Origin: Rhizobium sp. AQ_MP | GTDB taxonomy: Bacteria; Pseudomonadota; Alphaproteobacteria; Rhizobiales; Rhizobiaceae | Assembly: GCF_014237835.1 (NCBI RefSeq) | Contig: NZ_JACJVI010000004.1 | Coordinates: forward strand, 186,001 to 250,000 | Direction: 5' to 3' | Length of the DNA: 64,000 nt | In this document: one piece after another, positions 15,618-24,644 of the stretch | How the letters are laid out: the number at the start of each line of letters is the position of its first letter | Position numbering within the stretch: position 1 is the stretch's first letter | Made by a program: the position numbers and the translations under genes | The notes under the pieces: generated by a model | What the model was told of the DNA's origin: nothing | What the model saw: the letters and a program-made list of their open reading frames with translations, nothing else | Database searches by the model: none

Positions 15618-17936
15618 TCACTTCTTGCGCATGGCCTCGGCGAGCGCGGCACCCAGGCCGCCCATGGAGGACTGCTCGGTTTTCGGCGGGCGTGCGTTGG
15701 CGTTCTTCATCGCATTGGCATTACCGCGCGCATCGCCGCGCATCGAGGGCTGTTGTGCCTCGCCGCCGTCCTTGCGCATCGTCAGCGCGATGCGCTTGCG
15801 CTTGACGTCGACCTCGACGACGCGGACCTTCACCACATCGCCAGCCTTCACCACCTCATGCGGATCCTTGACGAAACGATCGGCAAGCTGGGAAACGTGG
15901 ACCAGGCCATCCTGATGCACACCGATATCCACGAAGGCACCGAAGGCGGCGACATTGGTGACGGTGCCTTCGAGCGTCATTCCGACCTTGAGGTCGGTGA
16001 TTTCCTCGACGCCTTCGGCAAAGGTCGCGGTCTTGAAGGACGGGCGCGGGTCGCGGCCGGGCTTTTCGAGTTCGGCAAGGATGTCCTTGACGGTCGGCAG
16101 GCCGAACTGTTCGTCGATGAAGCGCTTGGGGTCGAGGCTCTTCAGCGTCGCGCTATCGCCCATCAGCGAGCGCAGGTCGCGGCCGCAGGCGGCGACGATC
16201 TTCTTCGCTACGCCATAGGCTTCCGGGTGGACGGAGGAGGCATCGAGCGGCTCCTTGCCGTTCGGGATACGCAGGAAGCCGGCGCATTGCTCAAAGGTGC
16301 GGGCGCCGAGGCGCGGGACTTTGAGGAGATCCTTGCGGCTTTCGAAGGCGCCGGTCGCGTCGCGATGGGCAACGATGGCTTCCGCCGTCGTCTTGCCGAG
16401 ACCGGAAACGCGCGCGAGCAGCGGGGCGGATGCCGTGTTGAGATCGACGCCGACGGCGTTCACCGCATCTTCGACGACGGCATCGAGCGAGCGGCCGAGT
16501 TTGCCCTGGTCGACATCGTGCTGGTATTGGCCGACGCCGATCGACTTCGGCTCGATCTTGACGAGTTCGGCCAGCGGATCCTGCAGGCGCCGCGCAATCG
16601 AGACGGCGCCGCGCAGCGAAACGTCGAGATTGGGGAATTCCTTGGCGGCGGTTTCGGAGGCCGAATAGACCGAGGCACCGGCTTCCGAGACGATGACCTT
16701 GGTCGGCTTCGGTGCAGTCGACGGGAACTGCGCGAGCATGTCGGCCACCAGCTTTTCCGTCTCGCGGCTGCCCGTGCCATTGCCGATCGAGATCAGCTCG
16801 ACCTTGTGCTTGCGGATGAGCGAGGCGAGTTCCGTCTGGGTGCCGCGGATGTCGTTCTTCGGCGGGAAGGGATAAACGGTCGTCGTTTCCACCACCTTGC
16901 CCGTGCCATCGACCACGGCGACCTTGACGCCCGTGCGGATGCCGGGGTCGAGGCCCATGGTCGGGCGCGAGCCGGCGGGGGCTGCCAGCAGCAGATCCTT
17001 CAGATTGCGGGCGAAGACGTGGATGGCTTCTTCCTCGGCCCGCTCGCGCAGTTCGCGCATCAGGTCGAGCGAGAGCGAGACGGACAGCTTGACGCGCCAG
17101 GTCCAGCCGGCGACCTCGAGCAGCCATTGGTCGGCGGGGCCTTTGCCGGCGACCTGATAGGCGGCGGCGATCATGCGCTGGCTCGGCTTCACCGGGGCCG
17201 TGTCATCGCGGTCGACTTCGATCGACAGTGACAGGAATTCCTCGTTCCAGCCGCGCAGCATCGCAAGCGCCCGGTGACCGGGGACGGTTGCCCAGCGTTC
17301 TGAATGGTCGAAATAGTCGGCGAACTTGGCGCCCGCCTCCGCCTTGCCGTCGACGAGCTTCGAATAGAGTATGGCGCGATCCTTCATGTCGTTGCGCAGG
17401 CGCCCGATGAGATCGGCGTTTTCCGAGATCTGCTCGGCAATGATGTCGCGGGCGCCTTCGAGCGCCGTCTTCACGTCCGGCACATCTTCGGTGATGTAAC
17501 CGGCTGCGAGCTGCTGCGGGTCGCTCGTGCGGTCGGCAAGGATCGCGTCGGCGAGCGGCTGCAGACCCTTTTCGCGGGCGATCTCGGCGCGCGTGCGGCG
17601 CTTCGGCTTGTAGGGCAGATAGAGATCTTCGAGCTCGGCCTTGGTGGTGACCGAGGCGATCTTGCGGGCGAGCTCGTCGGTCATCTTGCCCTGGCCGTCG
17701 ATGCTCTCAAAAATCGACTTCCGGCGGGCGGCGAGCTCGCGCAGATAGATCAGCCGCTCGGACAGATTGCGCAGCTGCGTGTCGTCAAGACCGCCGGTCA
17801 CTTCCTTGCGGTAGCGGGCGATGAAGGGAACCGTGGCACCCTCGTCCAGAAGACCGACAGCGGCCGTCACCTGATCGGGACGGGCGTTGATCTCGGTGGC
17901 GATGAGGGCGGCAATGCTCTTGATGTCGTCGGCCAT
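15618..17936 (-). CDS. tex: Tex family RNA-binding transcription accessory protein
   Basis: A 772-residue cytoplasmic nucleic-acid binding protein conserved in bacteria and implicated in transcription. Domains in order are the N-terminal helical Tex domain ([19 protein letters not shown] near residue 40), the YqgF-like RNase H fold ([16 protein letters not shown] near 327), helix-hairpin-helix repeats ([21 protein letters not shown]), and a C-terminal S1 domain ([24 protein letters not shown] near 650). The ATG at 17936 gives the normal family length; the longer frame adds 41 unconserved residues. The tail after S1 is basic and low in complexity. Confidence 0.95.
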   Translation of the reverse strand: MADDIKSIAALIATEINARPDQVTAAVGLLDEGATVPFIARYRKEVTGGLDDTQLRNLSERLIYLRELAARRKSIFESIDGQGKMTDELARKIASVTTKAELEDLYLPYKPKRRTRAEIAREKGLQPLADAILADRTSDPQQLAAGYITEDVPDVKTALEGARDIIAEQISENADLIGRLRNDMKDRAILYSKLVDGKAEAGAKFADYFDHSERWATVPGHRALAMLRGWNEEFLSLSIEVDRDDTAPVKPSQRMIAAAYQVAGKGPADQWLLEVAGWTWRVKLSVSLSLDLMRELRERAEEEAIHVFARNLKDLLLAAPAGSRPTMGLDPGIRTGVKVAVVDGTGKVVETTTVYPFPPKNDIRGTQTELASLIRKHKVELISIGNGTGSRETEKLVADMLAQFPSTAPKPTKVIVSEAGASVYSASETAAKEFPNLDVSLRGAVSIARRLQDPLAELVKIEPKSIGVGQYQHDVDQGKLGRSLDAVVEDAVNAVGVDLNTASAPLLARVSGLGKTTAEAIVAHRDATGAFESRKDLLKVPRLGARTFEQCAGFLRIPNGKEPLDASSVHPEAYGVAKKIVAACGRDLRSLMGDSATLKSLDPKRFIDEQFGLPTVKDILAELEKPGRDPRPSFKTATFAEGVEEITDLKVGMTLEGTVTNVAAFGAFVDIGVHQDGLVHVSQLADRFVKDPHEVVKAGDVVKVRVVEVDVKRKRIALTMRKDGGEAQQPSMRGDARGNANAMKNANARPPKTEQSSMGGLGAALAEAMRKK

Positions 17937-18065
17937 GGGTCTTCCGTCTTGTGCCAAGAAGGCTTTGTCTTTTCTCAGGTTCTCATCGCAATCCGCAGAA
18001 CACGTTTGCGGAACCTGCCGAGTGGAGGCGGACCATAGCGAGGGAATGCGGCAAGGCAAGCCTCG

Positions 18066-18464
18066 TCAGCCTGCCAGTTTGCGCCTCACGGCCTCGGCGA
18101 TGAAGCCGGATCGGGTATATCCCTGACGCGCGGCCGCCTTGTTGAGCCTCATTAGCAGGTGCTCTTCCATCGTGATGGTCACCTTCACGGCACGACCTGG
18201 AATATCCACAGGCAGAAGTGTCACGAGTTCCGCTGTCGCGAAGTCCTCAGTGAATTCCGGTTCGGCACGCAATGCGTCGAGGCTGCGGAATTCGGGGAGC
18301 GGTTCACCGTCCTGCATCATCATTTCCACATGCAGATCGAGTGCTTCCTTGCCGTCGAGCAACAACTCGTCGAGCGACGTTGCAGCGGAGATGCAGCCGG
18401 GGAGATCCGGAAAGGATATGCCGTAGCTGTCACTGTCCTTGTGGACCAAGGCGACGATCTGCAT
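18066..18464 (-). CDS. hicB: HicB-type antitoxin with ribbon-helix-helix domain
   Basis: A 132-residue antitoxin. The N-terminal partial RNase H-like fold is typical: IVALVHKDSDSYGISFPDLPGC, then ATSLDELLLDGKEALDLH. The C-terminal part (KVTITMEEHLLMRLNKAA, ARQGYTRSGFIAEAVRRKL) is a ribbon-helix-helix DNA-binding domain used for autorepression. I start at the ATG at 18464, where homology begins. It lies 23 bases downstream of hicA, in the usual toxin-first order. Confidence 0.9.
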   Translation of the reverse strand: MQIVALVHKDSDSYGISFPDLPGCISAATSLDELLLDGKEALDLHVEMMMQDGEPLPEFRSLDALRAEPEFTEDFATAELVTLLPVDIPGRAVKVTITMEEHLLMRLNKAAARQGYTRSGFIAEAVRRKLAG

Positions 18465-18487
18465 GTCAACGCTCTCTCTTTTCCCGT

Positions 18488-18682
18488 TCACTTGGGTGGC
18501 CAGTTCCAGCCGGCCTGTCGCCATATCGAACGCAGTGTCCCAACCGGAATATCGCGCTTTGGATGGGGAACCGTTACGCGTCCGGGCTTGGAGGGGTGCC
18601 GGTAGTGCTTGTGACTGCCTTTCTGCCCGACCTCGAACCAGCCCTCGGCAAGCAGCCTGCGCAGCACCTCATGGCTCGTCAC
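18488..18682 (-). CDS. hicA: HicA-type mRNA interferase toxin
   Basis: A 64-residue dsRBD-fold toxin that cleaves mRNA. The start is GTG at 18682 with AAGGGAGG upstream. The family core is intact: EVLRRLLAEGWFEVGQKGSHKHYRHP with the catalytic His in GSHKHY, followed by RVTVPHPKRDIPVGTLRSIWRQAGW. All signs point to an active toxin paired with the hicB gene that follows. Confidence 0.92.
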   Translation of the reverse strand: MTSHEVLRRLLAEGWFEVGQKGSHKHYRHPSKPGRVTVPHPKRDIPVGTLRSIWRQAGWNWPPK

Positions 18683-18694
18683 AAACGCCTCCCT

Positions 18695-18731
18695 TATACG
18701 TATTTATAGGTATAGCACCTGATCGACGCAA
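18695..18731 (-). promoter_or_regulatory. hicAB promoter with overlapping inverted repeat
   Basis: On the minus strand a -35 TTGCGT (18731-18726), a 17-base spacer and a -10 TATAAA (18708-18703) precede hicA. TATAC and GTATA half sites (18714-18710 and 18699-18695 in minus order) flank the -10, which is where HicB would bind as autorepressor. Confidence 0.65.
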
Positions 18732-18832
18732 GCTCATCCCTGAATTCCCAGGGGCGAAGGTGCGAAACGCTTGACCTTTCGCTTCCCTCCCCTTAACCGC
18801 CGGGCATTCCCTTGTGGCACTGGAGGCTGGCG

Positions 18833-20104
18833 ATGAAGGTTTTGTTGATCGGGTCGGGTGGACGCGAGCATGCGCTGGCCTGGAAGATCGCCCAGTCGCC
18901 ACTTCTGACCAAGCTTTATGCCGCCCCCGGCAATCCCGGCATCGCCGAAGAGGCGGAGCTTGTTACCCTCGACACGGATGATCACGCTGCTGTCGTCGCA
19001 TTCTGCAAGGACAAGGGCATCGACTTCGTCGTCGTCGGGCCGGAAGCACCGCTGGTCGCCGGCATTGCCGACCGTCTGCGCGAGGCCGGTATCGCGGTCT
19101 TCGGACCATCGGCGGCGGCTGCTCAGCTCGAGGGCTCCAAGGGCTTCACCAAGGATGTCTGCGCCCGCTTCAACATTCCGACCGGGGCGTACCAGCGTTT
19201 CAACAATGCGCCGAAGGCCAAGGCCTATGTGCGCGAACAGGGTGCGCCGATCGTCATCAAGGCCGATGGCCTTGCCGCCGGCAAGGGTGTCACCGTTGCG
19301 ATGACGCTGGATGAGGCGCTCAGCGCGATCGACGACTGCTTCGAGGGCGCCTTTGGGGCAGCCGGTGCGGAAGTCGTGGTCGAAGCCTTCCTCGATGGCG
19401 AGGAAGCGAGCTTCTTCTGCCTGTCCGATGGCAAGTCACTTCTGCCGCTTGCCACCGCCCAGGACCACAAGCGCGTTGGCGACGGCGATACCGGCCCGAA
19501 TACCGGCGGCATGGGCGCCTATTCGCCGGCGCCGGTCATGACGCCTGAGATGGTCGAGCGGACGATGAAGGAGATCATCGAGCCGACCATGCGCGGCATG
19601 GCCGAGATGGGGCACCCCTTCCAGGGCGTGTTCTTCGCCGGGCTGATGATCACGGAGAAGGGTCCGGAACTCATTGAATTCAACGTCCGCTTCGGCGATC
19701 CTGAATGCCAGGTTCTGATGATGCGGCTGAAGAGCGATCTCCTGCCCATCCTCTATGCCTCGGCCACCGGCACACTGGACCAGGTTTCGGCCGAATGGAG
19801 CGCAGACCCAGCGCTGACGGTGGTGCTGGCCTCCAAGGGCTATCCCGGCGCATACGACAAGGCTACGCCGATTGCCTCGCTTCCCGAGGCTGGGGACGGC
19901 GCGAAGGTCTTCCATGCGGGCACGGCGCTCAAGAACGGCCAGCTGACTGCGACCGGCGGGCGCGTGCTCAACGCGACGGCGCGTGGGGCGACGGTTGCGG
20001 AGGCGCAGGCTGCCGCTTACCGGCTCGTGGATGCGGTGGAGTGGTCCAACGGCTTTTGCCGCCGTGACATCGGCTGGCGGGCAATTGCGCGCGAGAAGTC
20101 CTGA
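18833..20104 (+). CDS. purD: phosphoribosylamine-glycine ligase (GAR synthetase)
   Basis: Second step of de novo purine synthesis: ATP-dependent joining of glycine to phosphoribosylamine. The 423-residue ATP-grasp enzyme starts [18 protein letters not shown]. It has the [12 protein letters not shown] segment, the ATP-grasp region ([15 protein letters not shown], about residue 140) and the GS signature [14 protein letters not shown] (about residue 287). TGGAGGC upstream of the ATG at 18833 fixes the start over an earlier frame at 18812. It stands alone between hicAB and a secreted protein gene. Confidence 0.97.
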   Translation: MKVLLIGSGGREHALAWKIAQSPLLTKLYAAPGNPGIAEEAELVTLDTDDHAAVVAFCKDKGIDFVVVGPEAPLVAGIADRLREAGIAVFGPSAAAAQLEGSKGFTKDVCARFNIPTGAYQRFNNAPKAKAYVREQGAPIVIKADGLAAGKGVTVAMTLDEALSAIDDCFEGAFGAAGAEVVVEAFLDGEEASFFCLSDGKSLLPLATAQDHKRVGDGDTGPNTGGMGAYSPAPVMTPEMVERTMKEIIEPTMRGMAEMGHPFQGVFFAGLMITEKGPELIEFNVRFGDPECQVLMMRLKSDLLPILYASATGTLDQVSAEWSADPALTVVLASKGYPGAYDKATPIASLPEAGDGAKVFHAGTALKNGQLTATGGRVLNATARGATVAEAQAAAYRLVDAVEWSNGFCRRDIGWRAIAREKS

Positions 20105-20229
20105 TTTCCGGCAGATCGCGCTGGATTTCAGGTGGAAATCCGCCCTTTCGTTCAAATTTTATCAAAGCTTCTGACCGGATCGAAAGAAACGATCGCTAAT
20201 GTTCTTCCCAACAATCGGGGAATAAGGTG

Positions 20230-20679
20230 ATGCGTCTCATCCTTTCGACATCCATGGTTCTGGCAGTATCGACACTGGCCTCGCCGGTTCTGGCCGGCTC
20301 GATCTCGACCGTGAGCGGTCTTGCGCCGACCCAGCCGAGCATCGTGCAGGTCGATTGCAGCGAATGCCCGCCGCCGGCTCCGCGGATTGACGGAAAGGCC
20401 TACCAGGTCCCGACCGTGCCGTCGGGCAGCCAGACGGCGGAAGTCGTCGAAATCGATGGCGAGAAGAAGCTGAAGCGGGTTGAGAGCTGGCTCGGTGGTT
20501 CGCCCGTGGTGGTCTACACCTCGGCCCATGGTTGGGCAACGAATGGCTCCGCCATCGTTGCAGGCGCGCTGCCCACCGGCGATGAAGTCGACCATGACGC
20601 GACCACTGCTGCCGTCGACGCCTCTGTCGGTGCACAGAAGACGCCTGCCCTGGCTGGCTTCGAACTCCGTCTTAACTAA
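20230..20679 (+). CDS. small secreted HPE1-like protein
   Basis: A 149-residue protein with a clear Sec signal peptide (MRLILSTSMVLAVSTLASPVLAGS). The mature part has an SIVQVDCSECPPPAP segment with a CxxC pair, a basic-acidic middle (EVVEIDGEKKLKRVESWLGGSPVVVYTSA) and a polar C-terminus. It resembles rhizobial proteins annotated as plant virulence effector HPE1-like, from memory of that family. The name should not be read as proof of a role in plants, and the likely location is the periplasm. A GTG three bases upstream is an alternative start. Confidence 0.65.
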   Translation: MRLILSTSMVLAVSTLASPVLAGSISTVSGLAPTQPSIVQVDCSECPPPAPRIDGKAYQVPTVPSGSQTAEVVEIDGEKKLKRVESWLGGSPVVVYTSAHGWATNGSAIVAGALPTGDEVDHDATTAAVDASVGAQKTPALAGFELRLN

Positions 20680-20735
20680 TCCCCATCCGCCGGCCTTACG
20701 ATCCGGGCGCGGCGGTCTCTCGTGGTAGACACGGA

Positions 20736-20766
20736 CATAACGCCCGGTCCAGTCCCGGGCGTTATG
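20736..20766. terminator. long perfect hairpin after the HPE1-like gene
   Basis: CATAACGCCCGG pairs perfectly with CCGGGCGTTATG (12 bases, 7-base loop), 56 bases after the stop of the secreted protein gene. No real T-tract follows on the plus strand, so it may be a terminator with a weak U-run or an mRNA-stabilising stem. Confidence 0.5.
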
Positions 20767-20946
20767 CCGTTGTCTCCCCCATATTTCGCCCCTACATTCT
20801 TGTAGTGAAATATCGCGATAAGCTTAAAACCATGTCAACATTTCGCGACGAGACTGACGACAGTCTCGGGACATGAAGTGCCGATCCGTTCGACTGATCC
20901 TCCCACCGGCGCCCGAACCGCACTTCAGACGAAAGCTTTCCCAGGC

Positions 20947-22767
20947 ATGAAAAATCTCAAGATTTCCCTCCAGCTGATCGTGCTGATCGGCGGACTTATG
21001 GCGGCCTTTGCCGCTGCCACCTATTTCCAGGTCAGATCGTCCACCGCGACCATCTACCAGCAGCGCTACGAGTTGCTGCGCACGCAGGTCGAAACGGCGC
21101 TATCAGTCCTCAAGGATTTCAATGATCGCGCAGTGGCCGGCGAGTTTTCCGTCGAAGAAGCCAAGACACGCGCTTACGACATGCTCAACAAGATGCGCTT
21201 CGAGCCGGATGGCTACTTCTTCGGCTATGACTATGACGTGGTGATGGTCTTCCATCCGACTTCGAAGGACGTGGGCAAGAGCAACAAGGGCAAGCCGGAT
21301 GCCAATGGTTTTGCCTATCGCGACGAGCTGGTTCGCCTCGGCCAGCAGGGCGGCGGCTTCGTCGAATTCATCGGCCCGAAGCCGGGCAAGGATCCGGAAG
21401 ACCGCTCCTATCCCAAGGCTTCCTACGGCAAGGCCTTCGAGCCCTGGAAGGTCGTCATCGTCACCGGCCTGTACACGGACGACCTGAAGGCCGAAATCCG
21501 CTCCAGCGTGATCAAGACCATCGCTTGGTCTGCAGGCATCTTCATCCTCGCGTTGGTCGCCGCCTATTTCGTCATCCGCAACATTACCGGCCCGCTCAAG
21601 GCCATCCATGATGCGCTTGAGGCCGTCGCCGACGAGAATGTAAGCATCGCCATCCCGCATACGGACATGGCCAACGAAATCGGTCTGATGGCCAAGGCCA
21701 CCAAGAGCCTGCAGGACAAGGTGCGCGAGCGTCACGCGCTTGCAGCCCGGCAGGAAGAGCAGCAGCGCGAGCTTGACAGCGAGCGCAGCCAGAATGCCGA
21801 AGCACAGGTTACCGAAGCACGCCAGCAGGCGCATGTCGTCTCGACCATCGGCCAGTCACTGGAACAGCTCGCCCATGGCGATCTCACCGTTCGCTGCGCG
21901 GATCTCGGCCCGAAATATGCCGGCCTGCGCGACAACTTCAATGATGCACTCGCCCGTCTCGAAGAGGCCATGGCACGTGTCAACCTGAAGGGCAACGACA
22001 TTGCGGTCTCCAAGGAAGAGATCCGCCGTGCCTCCGGCGAGCTTGCCACCCGCACCGAGCGCCAGGCTGCGAACCTCGAAGAGACGTCGGCCGCGCTTGA
22101 CGAACTGACCGTTGCGGTTCGTCAGACGGCGGACGGCGCCCGCGAAGCCGCAAACCGCGTGAGTGCGGTGAGTGGCGAGGCCAAGCAGAGCGACGAGATC
22201 GTTACCCGTGCGATCAACGCGATGAGCGGCATCGAGCAGTCGTCGGCGGAGATCACCAAGATCATCGGCGTGATCGACGAGATCGCCTTCCAGACCAACC
22301 TTCTCGCCCTGAATGCCGGCGTCGAAGCAGCACGCGCCGGAGAAAGCGGCAAGGGCTTTGCCGTCGTTGCCCAGGAAGTTCGCGAGCTTGCGCAACGCTC
22401 GGCAGCTGCCGCCAAGGAGATCAAGGATCAGATCGCCCGTTCGTCCGCTCAGGTCGAACAGGGCGTGCAGCTGGTCGGTCAGACTGGCGAGGCGCTGAAG
22501 CGCATCTCCGACCAGATCGCCAGCGCCAACGACATCGTGTCGAAGATCTCGCACAGCGCCCAGGAGCAGGACACGACCCTGCGCTCGATCTCCGCCTCGA
22601 TGAACCAGCTCGACCAGGCGACCCAGCAGAATGCCGCCATGGCCGAGGAAACCACGGCCTCTGCCGAGGTTCTCGCGAACGACACCGGTGACCTCCTGAA
22701 CCTGATCCGAAGCTTCAAGACGAGCCAGGCGGGTGCCGGCCAGCAGCAGTATCGCATGGCAAGCTGA
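20947..22767 (+). CDS. methyl-accepting chemotaxis protein with Cache sensor
   Basis: A 606-residue transmembrane chemoreceptor. Order of parts: TM1 (residues about 8-27), a periplasmic single Cache domain (about 30-190, with the [17 protein letters not shown] segment), TM2 (about 193-215), HAMP (about 215-270), a linker with a further HAMP-like stretch, and the cytoplasmic signalling domain (about 345-590). The conserved hairpin tip is intact ([21 protein letters not shown]). The C-terminus lacks a CheR/CheB-tethering WxxF pentapeptide. The DGYFF Cache type often senses small organic acids. The ATG at 20947 starts directly before TM1; an upstream GTG at 20878 is possible but adds unconserved residues. 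Confidence 0.92.
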   Translation: MKNLKISLQLIVLIGGLMAAFAAATYFQVRSSTATIYQQRYELLRTQVETALSVLKDFNDRAVAGEFSVEEAKTRAYDMLNKMRFEPDGYFFGYDYDVVMVFHPTSKDVGKSNKGKPDANGFAYRDELVRLGQQGGGFVEFIGPKPGKDPEDRSYPKASYGKAFEPWKVVIVTGLYTDDLKAEIRSSVIKTIAWSAGIFILALVAAYFVIRNITGPLKAIHDALEAVADENVSIAIPHTDMANEIGLMAKATKSLQDKVRERHALAARQEEQQRELDSERSQNAEAQVTEARQQAHVVSTIGQSLEQLAHGDLTVRCADLGPKYAGLRDNFNDALARLEEAMARVNLKGNDIAVSKEEIRRASGELATRTERQAANLEETSAALDELTVAVRQTADGAREAANRVSAVSGEAKQSDEIVTRAINAMSGIEQSSAEITKIIGVIDEIAFQTNLLALNAGVEAARAGESGKGFAVVAQEVRELAQRSAAAAKEIKDQIARSSAQVEQGVQLVGQTGEALKRISDQIASANDIVSKISHSAQEQDTTLRSISASMNQLDQATQQNAAMAEETTASAEVLANDTGDLLNLIRSFKTSQAGAGQQQYRMAS

Positions 22768-22793
22768 GGCCCGGACTGTCTTCGAGAACACAG

Positions 22794-22823
22794 AGGCCGC
22801 GGGAGCGATCCGGCGGCCTTTTC
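22794..22823 (+). terminator. terminator of the chemoreceptor gene
   Basis: AGGCCGC and GCGGCCT form a 7-base stem with a 12-base loop, followed by TTTTCGTTT, 26 bases after the chemoreceptor stop. Confidence 0.75.
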
Positions 22824-22826
22824 GTT

Positions 22827-23321
22827 TCAGCCCCTGGCTTCGATATGCGCCGCGAGCTGATCGAGTTCGCGATCGGAAAAGACTTCGATGCCCGCCTGCC
22901 GCATCAAGGCTGCCGTGACGCCCAAGCCGGGGTGGCGGGCGCCGGAAAACGAGCCGTCATAGATGAAGCTGGAACCGCAGGAGGGGCTGCCATCGATGAG
23001 GAGTGCGACGTCGCATCCCTGCTCGCGGGCAAAGGCAACCGCCTTCTTGCCACCCTCGACGAATGCCTCCGTCACGTCGCCGCCCGTCACTTCCAGGACC
23101 CGTGCCCGACCGGCCAACACATCCTCACCATTCATGCCGCCTTCGATTTCGGCGGGCGGACGCGGCGTCGGCAGGCCGCCGGCCTGTTCGGGACAGTAAC
23201 CGACGAGGCAACCCTCGGCCTTCCAGCGCTCGATCAAGGGATCTGCGAGCAGCTTGCCCTTGCCGTCATAACGGACGGGGCGGCCGAGCAGGCAGGCGCT
23301 GATGAGGATTTTGGGGGGCAT
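22827..23321 (-). CDS. DUF523 family protein
   Basis: A 164-residue DUF523 protein of unknown biochemical role. The family signatures are all here: ISACLLGRPVRYDGK at the start, YCPEQAGGLPTPRPPAEI near residue 42 and DGSPSCGSSFIYDG near 110. The conserved cysteines at about 9, 43 and 113 suggest a metal or iron-sulfur site, but this has not been shown for the family to my knowledge. It lies 6 bases downstream of parE. Confidence 0.88.
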   Translation of the reverse strand: MPPKILISACLLGRPVRYDGKGKLLADPLIERWKAEGCLVGYCPEQAGGLPTPRPPAEIEGGMNGEDVLAGRARVLEVTGGDVTEAFVEGGKKAVAFAREQGCDVALLIDGSPSCGSSFIYDGSFSGARHPGLGVTAALMRQAGIEVFSDRELDQLAAHIEARG

Positions 23322-23326
23322 GAAGG

Positions 23327-23626
23327 TCAGTCGTCCAGTTTACCCACATGGTCGGCTCGCTCGTGAATGATGCGAACGACTTCCACCATGCCATCCTCCA
23401 GAATGACATAGAAAATCAGATGTGAGCCGCACCGCCGGCGACGGTAACCAGGCCGCAACGAAGGTACCTCGCTGCCTGAAAACGGATAGGTTCCGATTTC
23501 CGCTATCATCGCAAGGATCTGCCTAAGGTAACGTTCGGCTTGAGCCTCCGACCATCGATCCCGCGTGTAGTCACCGATCTCAAGAAAATCCTGGCGTGCG
23601 GCGGGACTAAGCCGGATCTCAACCAC
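23327..23626 (-). CDS. parE: ParE/RelE family toxin
   Basis: A 99-residue toxin of the RelE/ParE superfamily. Typical features are LSPAARQDFLEIGDYTRDRWSEAQAERYLRQI at the N-terminus, then PFSGSEVPSLRPGYRRRRCGSHLIFYVILEDG and the C-terminal VVRIIHERADHVG. This HERAD-type end is that of ParE gyrase poisons. It overlaps the parD gene by 8 bases, so the pair is translationally coupled. No mutation is visible. Confidence 0.92.
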   Translation of the reverse strand: MVEIRLSPAARQDFLEIGDYTRDRWSEAQAERYLRQILAMIAEIGTYPFSGSEVPSLRPGYRRRRCGSHLIFYVILEDGMVEVVRIIHERADHVGKLDD

Positions 23627-23870
23627 GGCTCTTCCATCTTTCTCGGACAGAGCCCATCAGATCTTCGGGATCGAACGGCACAGAAGGCCCGCTGTTCTCA
23701 CCCTCGATCAGCGCATTCCGCAGCCATTCGATCCGGGCCTGCTCTTCTTTCAGCAGCTGAAGGCCGGCTTCGACCACTTCTTGCGCCGACTTGAACTGGC
23801 CGCTCTCGAGCTGGGCGTCGATGAAGCTGTCATAGGGGTCGGCAATGGTGACCTGAACGGGCTTGTTCAT
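23619..23870 (-). CDS. parD: ParD-type antitoxin (ribbon-helix-helix)
   Basis: An 83-residue antitoxin: ribbon-helix-helix N-terminus (VQVTIADPYDSFIDAQLESGQFKSAQEVVEAGLQLL) and an acidic, toxin-binding C-terminus (RIEWLRNALIEGENSGPSV and beyond). It is the first gene of the pair and overlaps parE by 8 bases. Confidence 0.92.
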   Translation of the reverse strand: MNKPVQVTIADPYDSFIDAQLESGQFKSAQEVVEAGLQLLKEEQARIEWLRNALIEGENSGPSVPFDPEDLMGSVRERWKSRG

Positions 23871-23937
23871 GGGGATGGCGTCCTCGGCAATTCCAAGAAC
23901 AAGACTTTATCACCAATGTGCGCTCAGCCAAAGATGC

Positions 23938-24252
23938 TTACGCAGCCTTCACTGCGATCTGCACGCCGGTTTCGTCCTGCAGCAGGCGGATAACGGCAAA
24001 CAGATTGTCGGCACGCGGGTTTCCGGACGGGCCGAACATGCGCATCAGGCTTTTAGGCGGCAGGCCGGACTTCTGGGCGAGTTCCTGAAAACCGATCGTG
24101 GCGTTGATGTAATCGCGCAAAAGAGCCCGACCGGTTTCGACGTCACCCGAAAGCAGGAGCTCGATCGCCTCGCTCAGCAGTGCGGCGCGAAAAGTTGGAT
24201 CCGATTGCGCTCGATCGCGAACGGTTTCCTTGAAGTCTCTCGTCAAAGCCAT
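23938..24252 (-). CDS. HTH antitoxin of a RelE-type module
   Basis: A 104-residue XRE-type DNA-binding protein. The helix-turn-helix is IGFQELAQKSGLPPKSLMRMFGPSGNPRADNLFAVIRLL; the N-terminal FKETVRDRAQSDPTFRAALLSEAIELLLSGDVETGRALLRDY is the characteristic helical start of this antidote family. The ATG at 24252 comes directly after the toxin stop, with the ribosome binding site inside the toxin gene. The partner toxin has a doubtful start, so this antitoxin may now be an orphan. Confidence 0.85.
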   Translation of the reverse strand: MALTRDFKETVRDRAQSDPTFRAALLSEAIELLLSGDVETGRALLRDYINATIGFQELAQKSGLPPKSLMRMFGPSGNPRADNLFAVIRLLQDETGVQIAVKAA

Positions 24253-24253
24253 G

Positions 24254-24502
24254 TTAGCTTGCCTTCCGCTTCTTGTATTCTGCCCAACGGGCCTGCGCCG
24301 TCTTGATATCTGCCTGCTGTCGCTTCTTGGTTCCGCCGGCGACCAGAATGACGAGTCTATCGCCGTCTCTACCGAAATAGATGCGGTAACCGGGTCCATA
24401 ATCGATGCGATACTCCAGAACACCTTCGCCCACACCCTTGGCATTGGAGAAGTTGCCTAGCGACATGCGGGTGATGGCCGTCGTAACCTTGACCGCAGCC
24501 AT
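24254..24502 (-). CDS. RelE/Gp49-family toxin, possibly defective start
   Basis: The first canonical start (ATG at 24502) gives an 82-residue toxin with the family core NFSNAKGVGEGVLEYRIDYG, then YRIYFGRDGDRLVILVAGGTKKRQQADI and a basic end. However, the same frame stays open upstream to 24580 and encodes IEIREFLDDQGRSPFGLWF, which matches the N-terminus family members normally have. There is no ATG, GTG or TTG in that stretch, and a TAA lies just above it. So either translation starts at a rare codon, or the protein lacks about 25 residues, or the start was lost. It lies directly upstream of its antitoxin gene. Confidence 0.75.
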   Translation of the reverse strand: MAAVKVTTAITRMSLGNFSNAKGVGEGVLEYRIDYGPGYRIYFGRDGDRLVILVAGGTKKRQQADIKTAQARWAEYKKRKAS

Positions 24503-24609
24503 GGAGTCCAGCCCTTCGAACCAGAGCCCGAAGGGACTGCGCCCTTGATCGTCGAGGAACTCACGGATCTCTATGGCTAAATGGTAACATATAGGCCACC
24601 ATTATCAAC

Positions 24610-24637
24610 TGAGAAAGACCCCGCCGAAGCAGGGTCT
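24610..24637 (-). terminator. glyS terminator with UUCG loop
   Basis: Read on the minus strand, AGACCCTGC and GCGGGGTCT form a 9-base stem (one U-G pair) closed by a TTCG loop and followed by TTTCTC. It starts 8 bases after the glyS stop. Confidence 0.8.
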
Positions 24638-24644
24638 CACATCA

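Noticed and set aside
15612..17231. A 539-residue open frame on the plus strand
   Set aside because: It is antisense to tex, whose domains are all recognisable. There is no ribosome binding site or known protein pattern.
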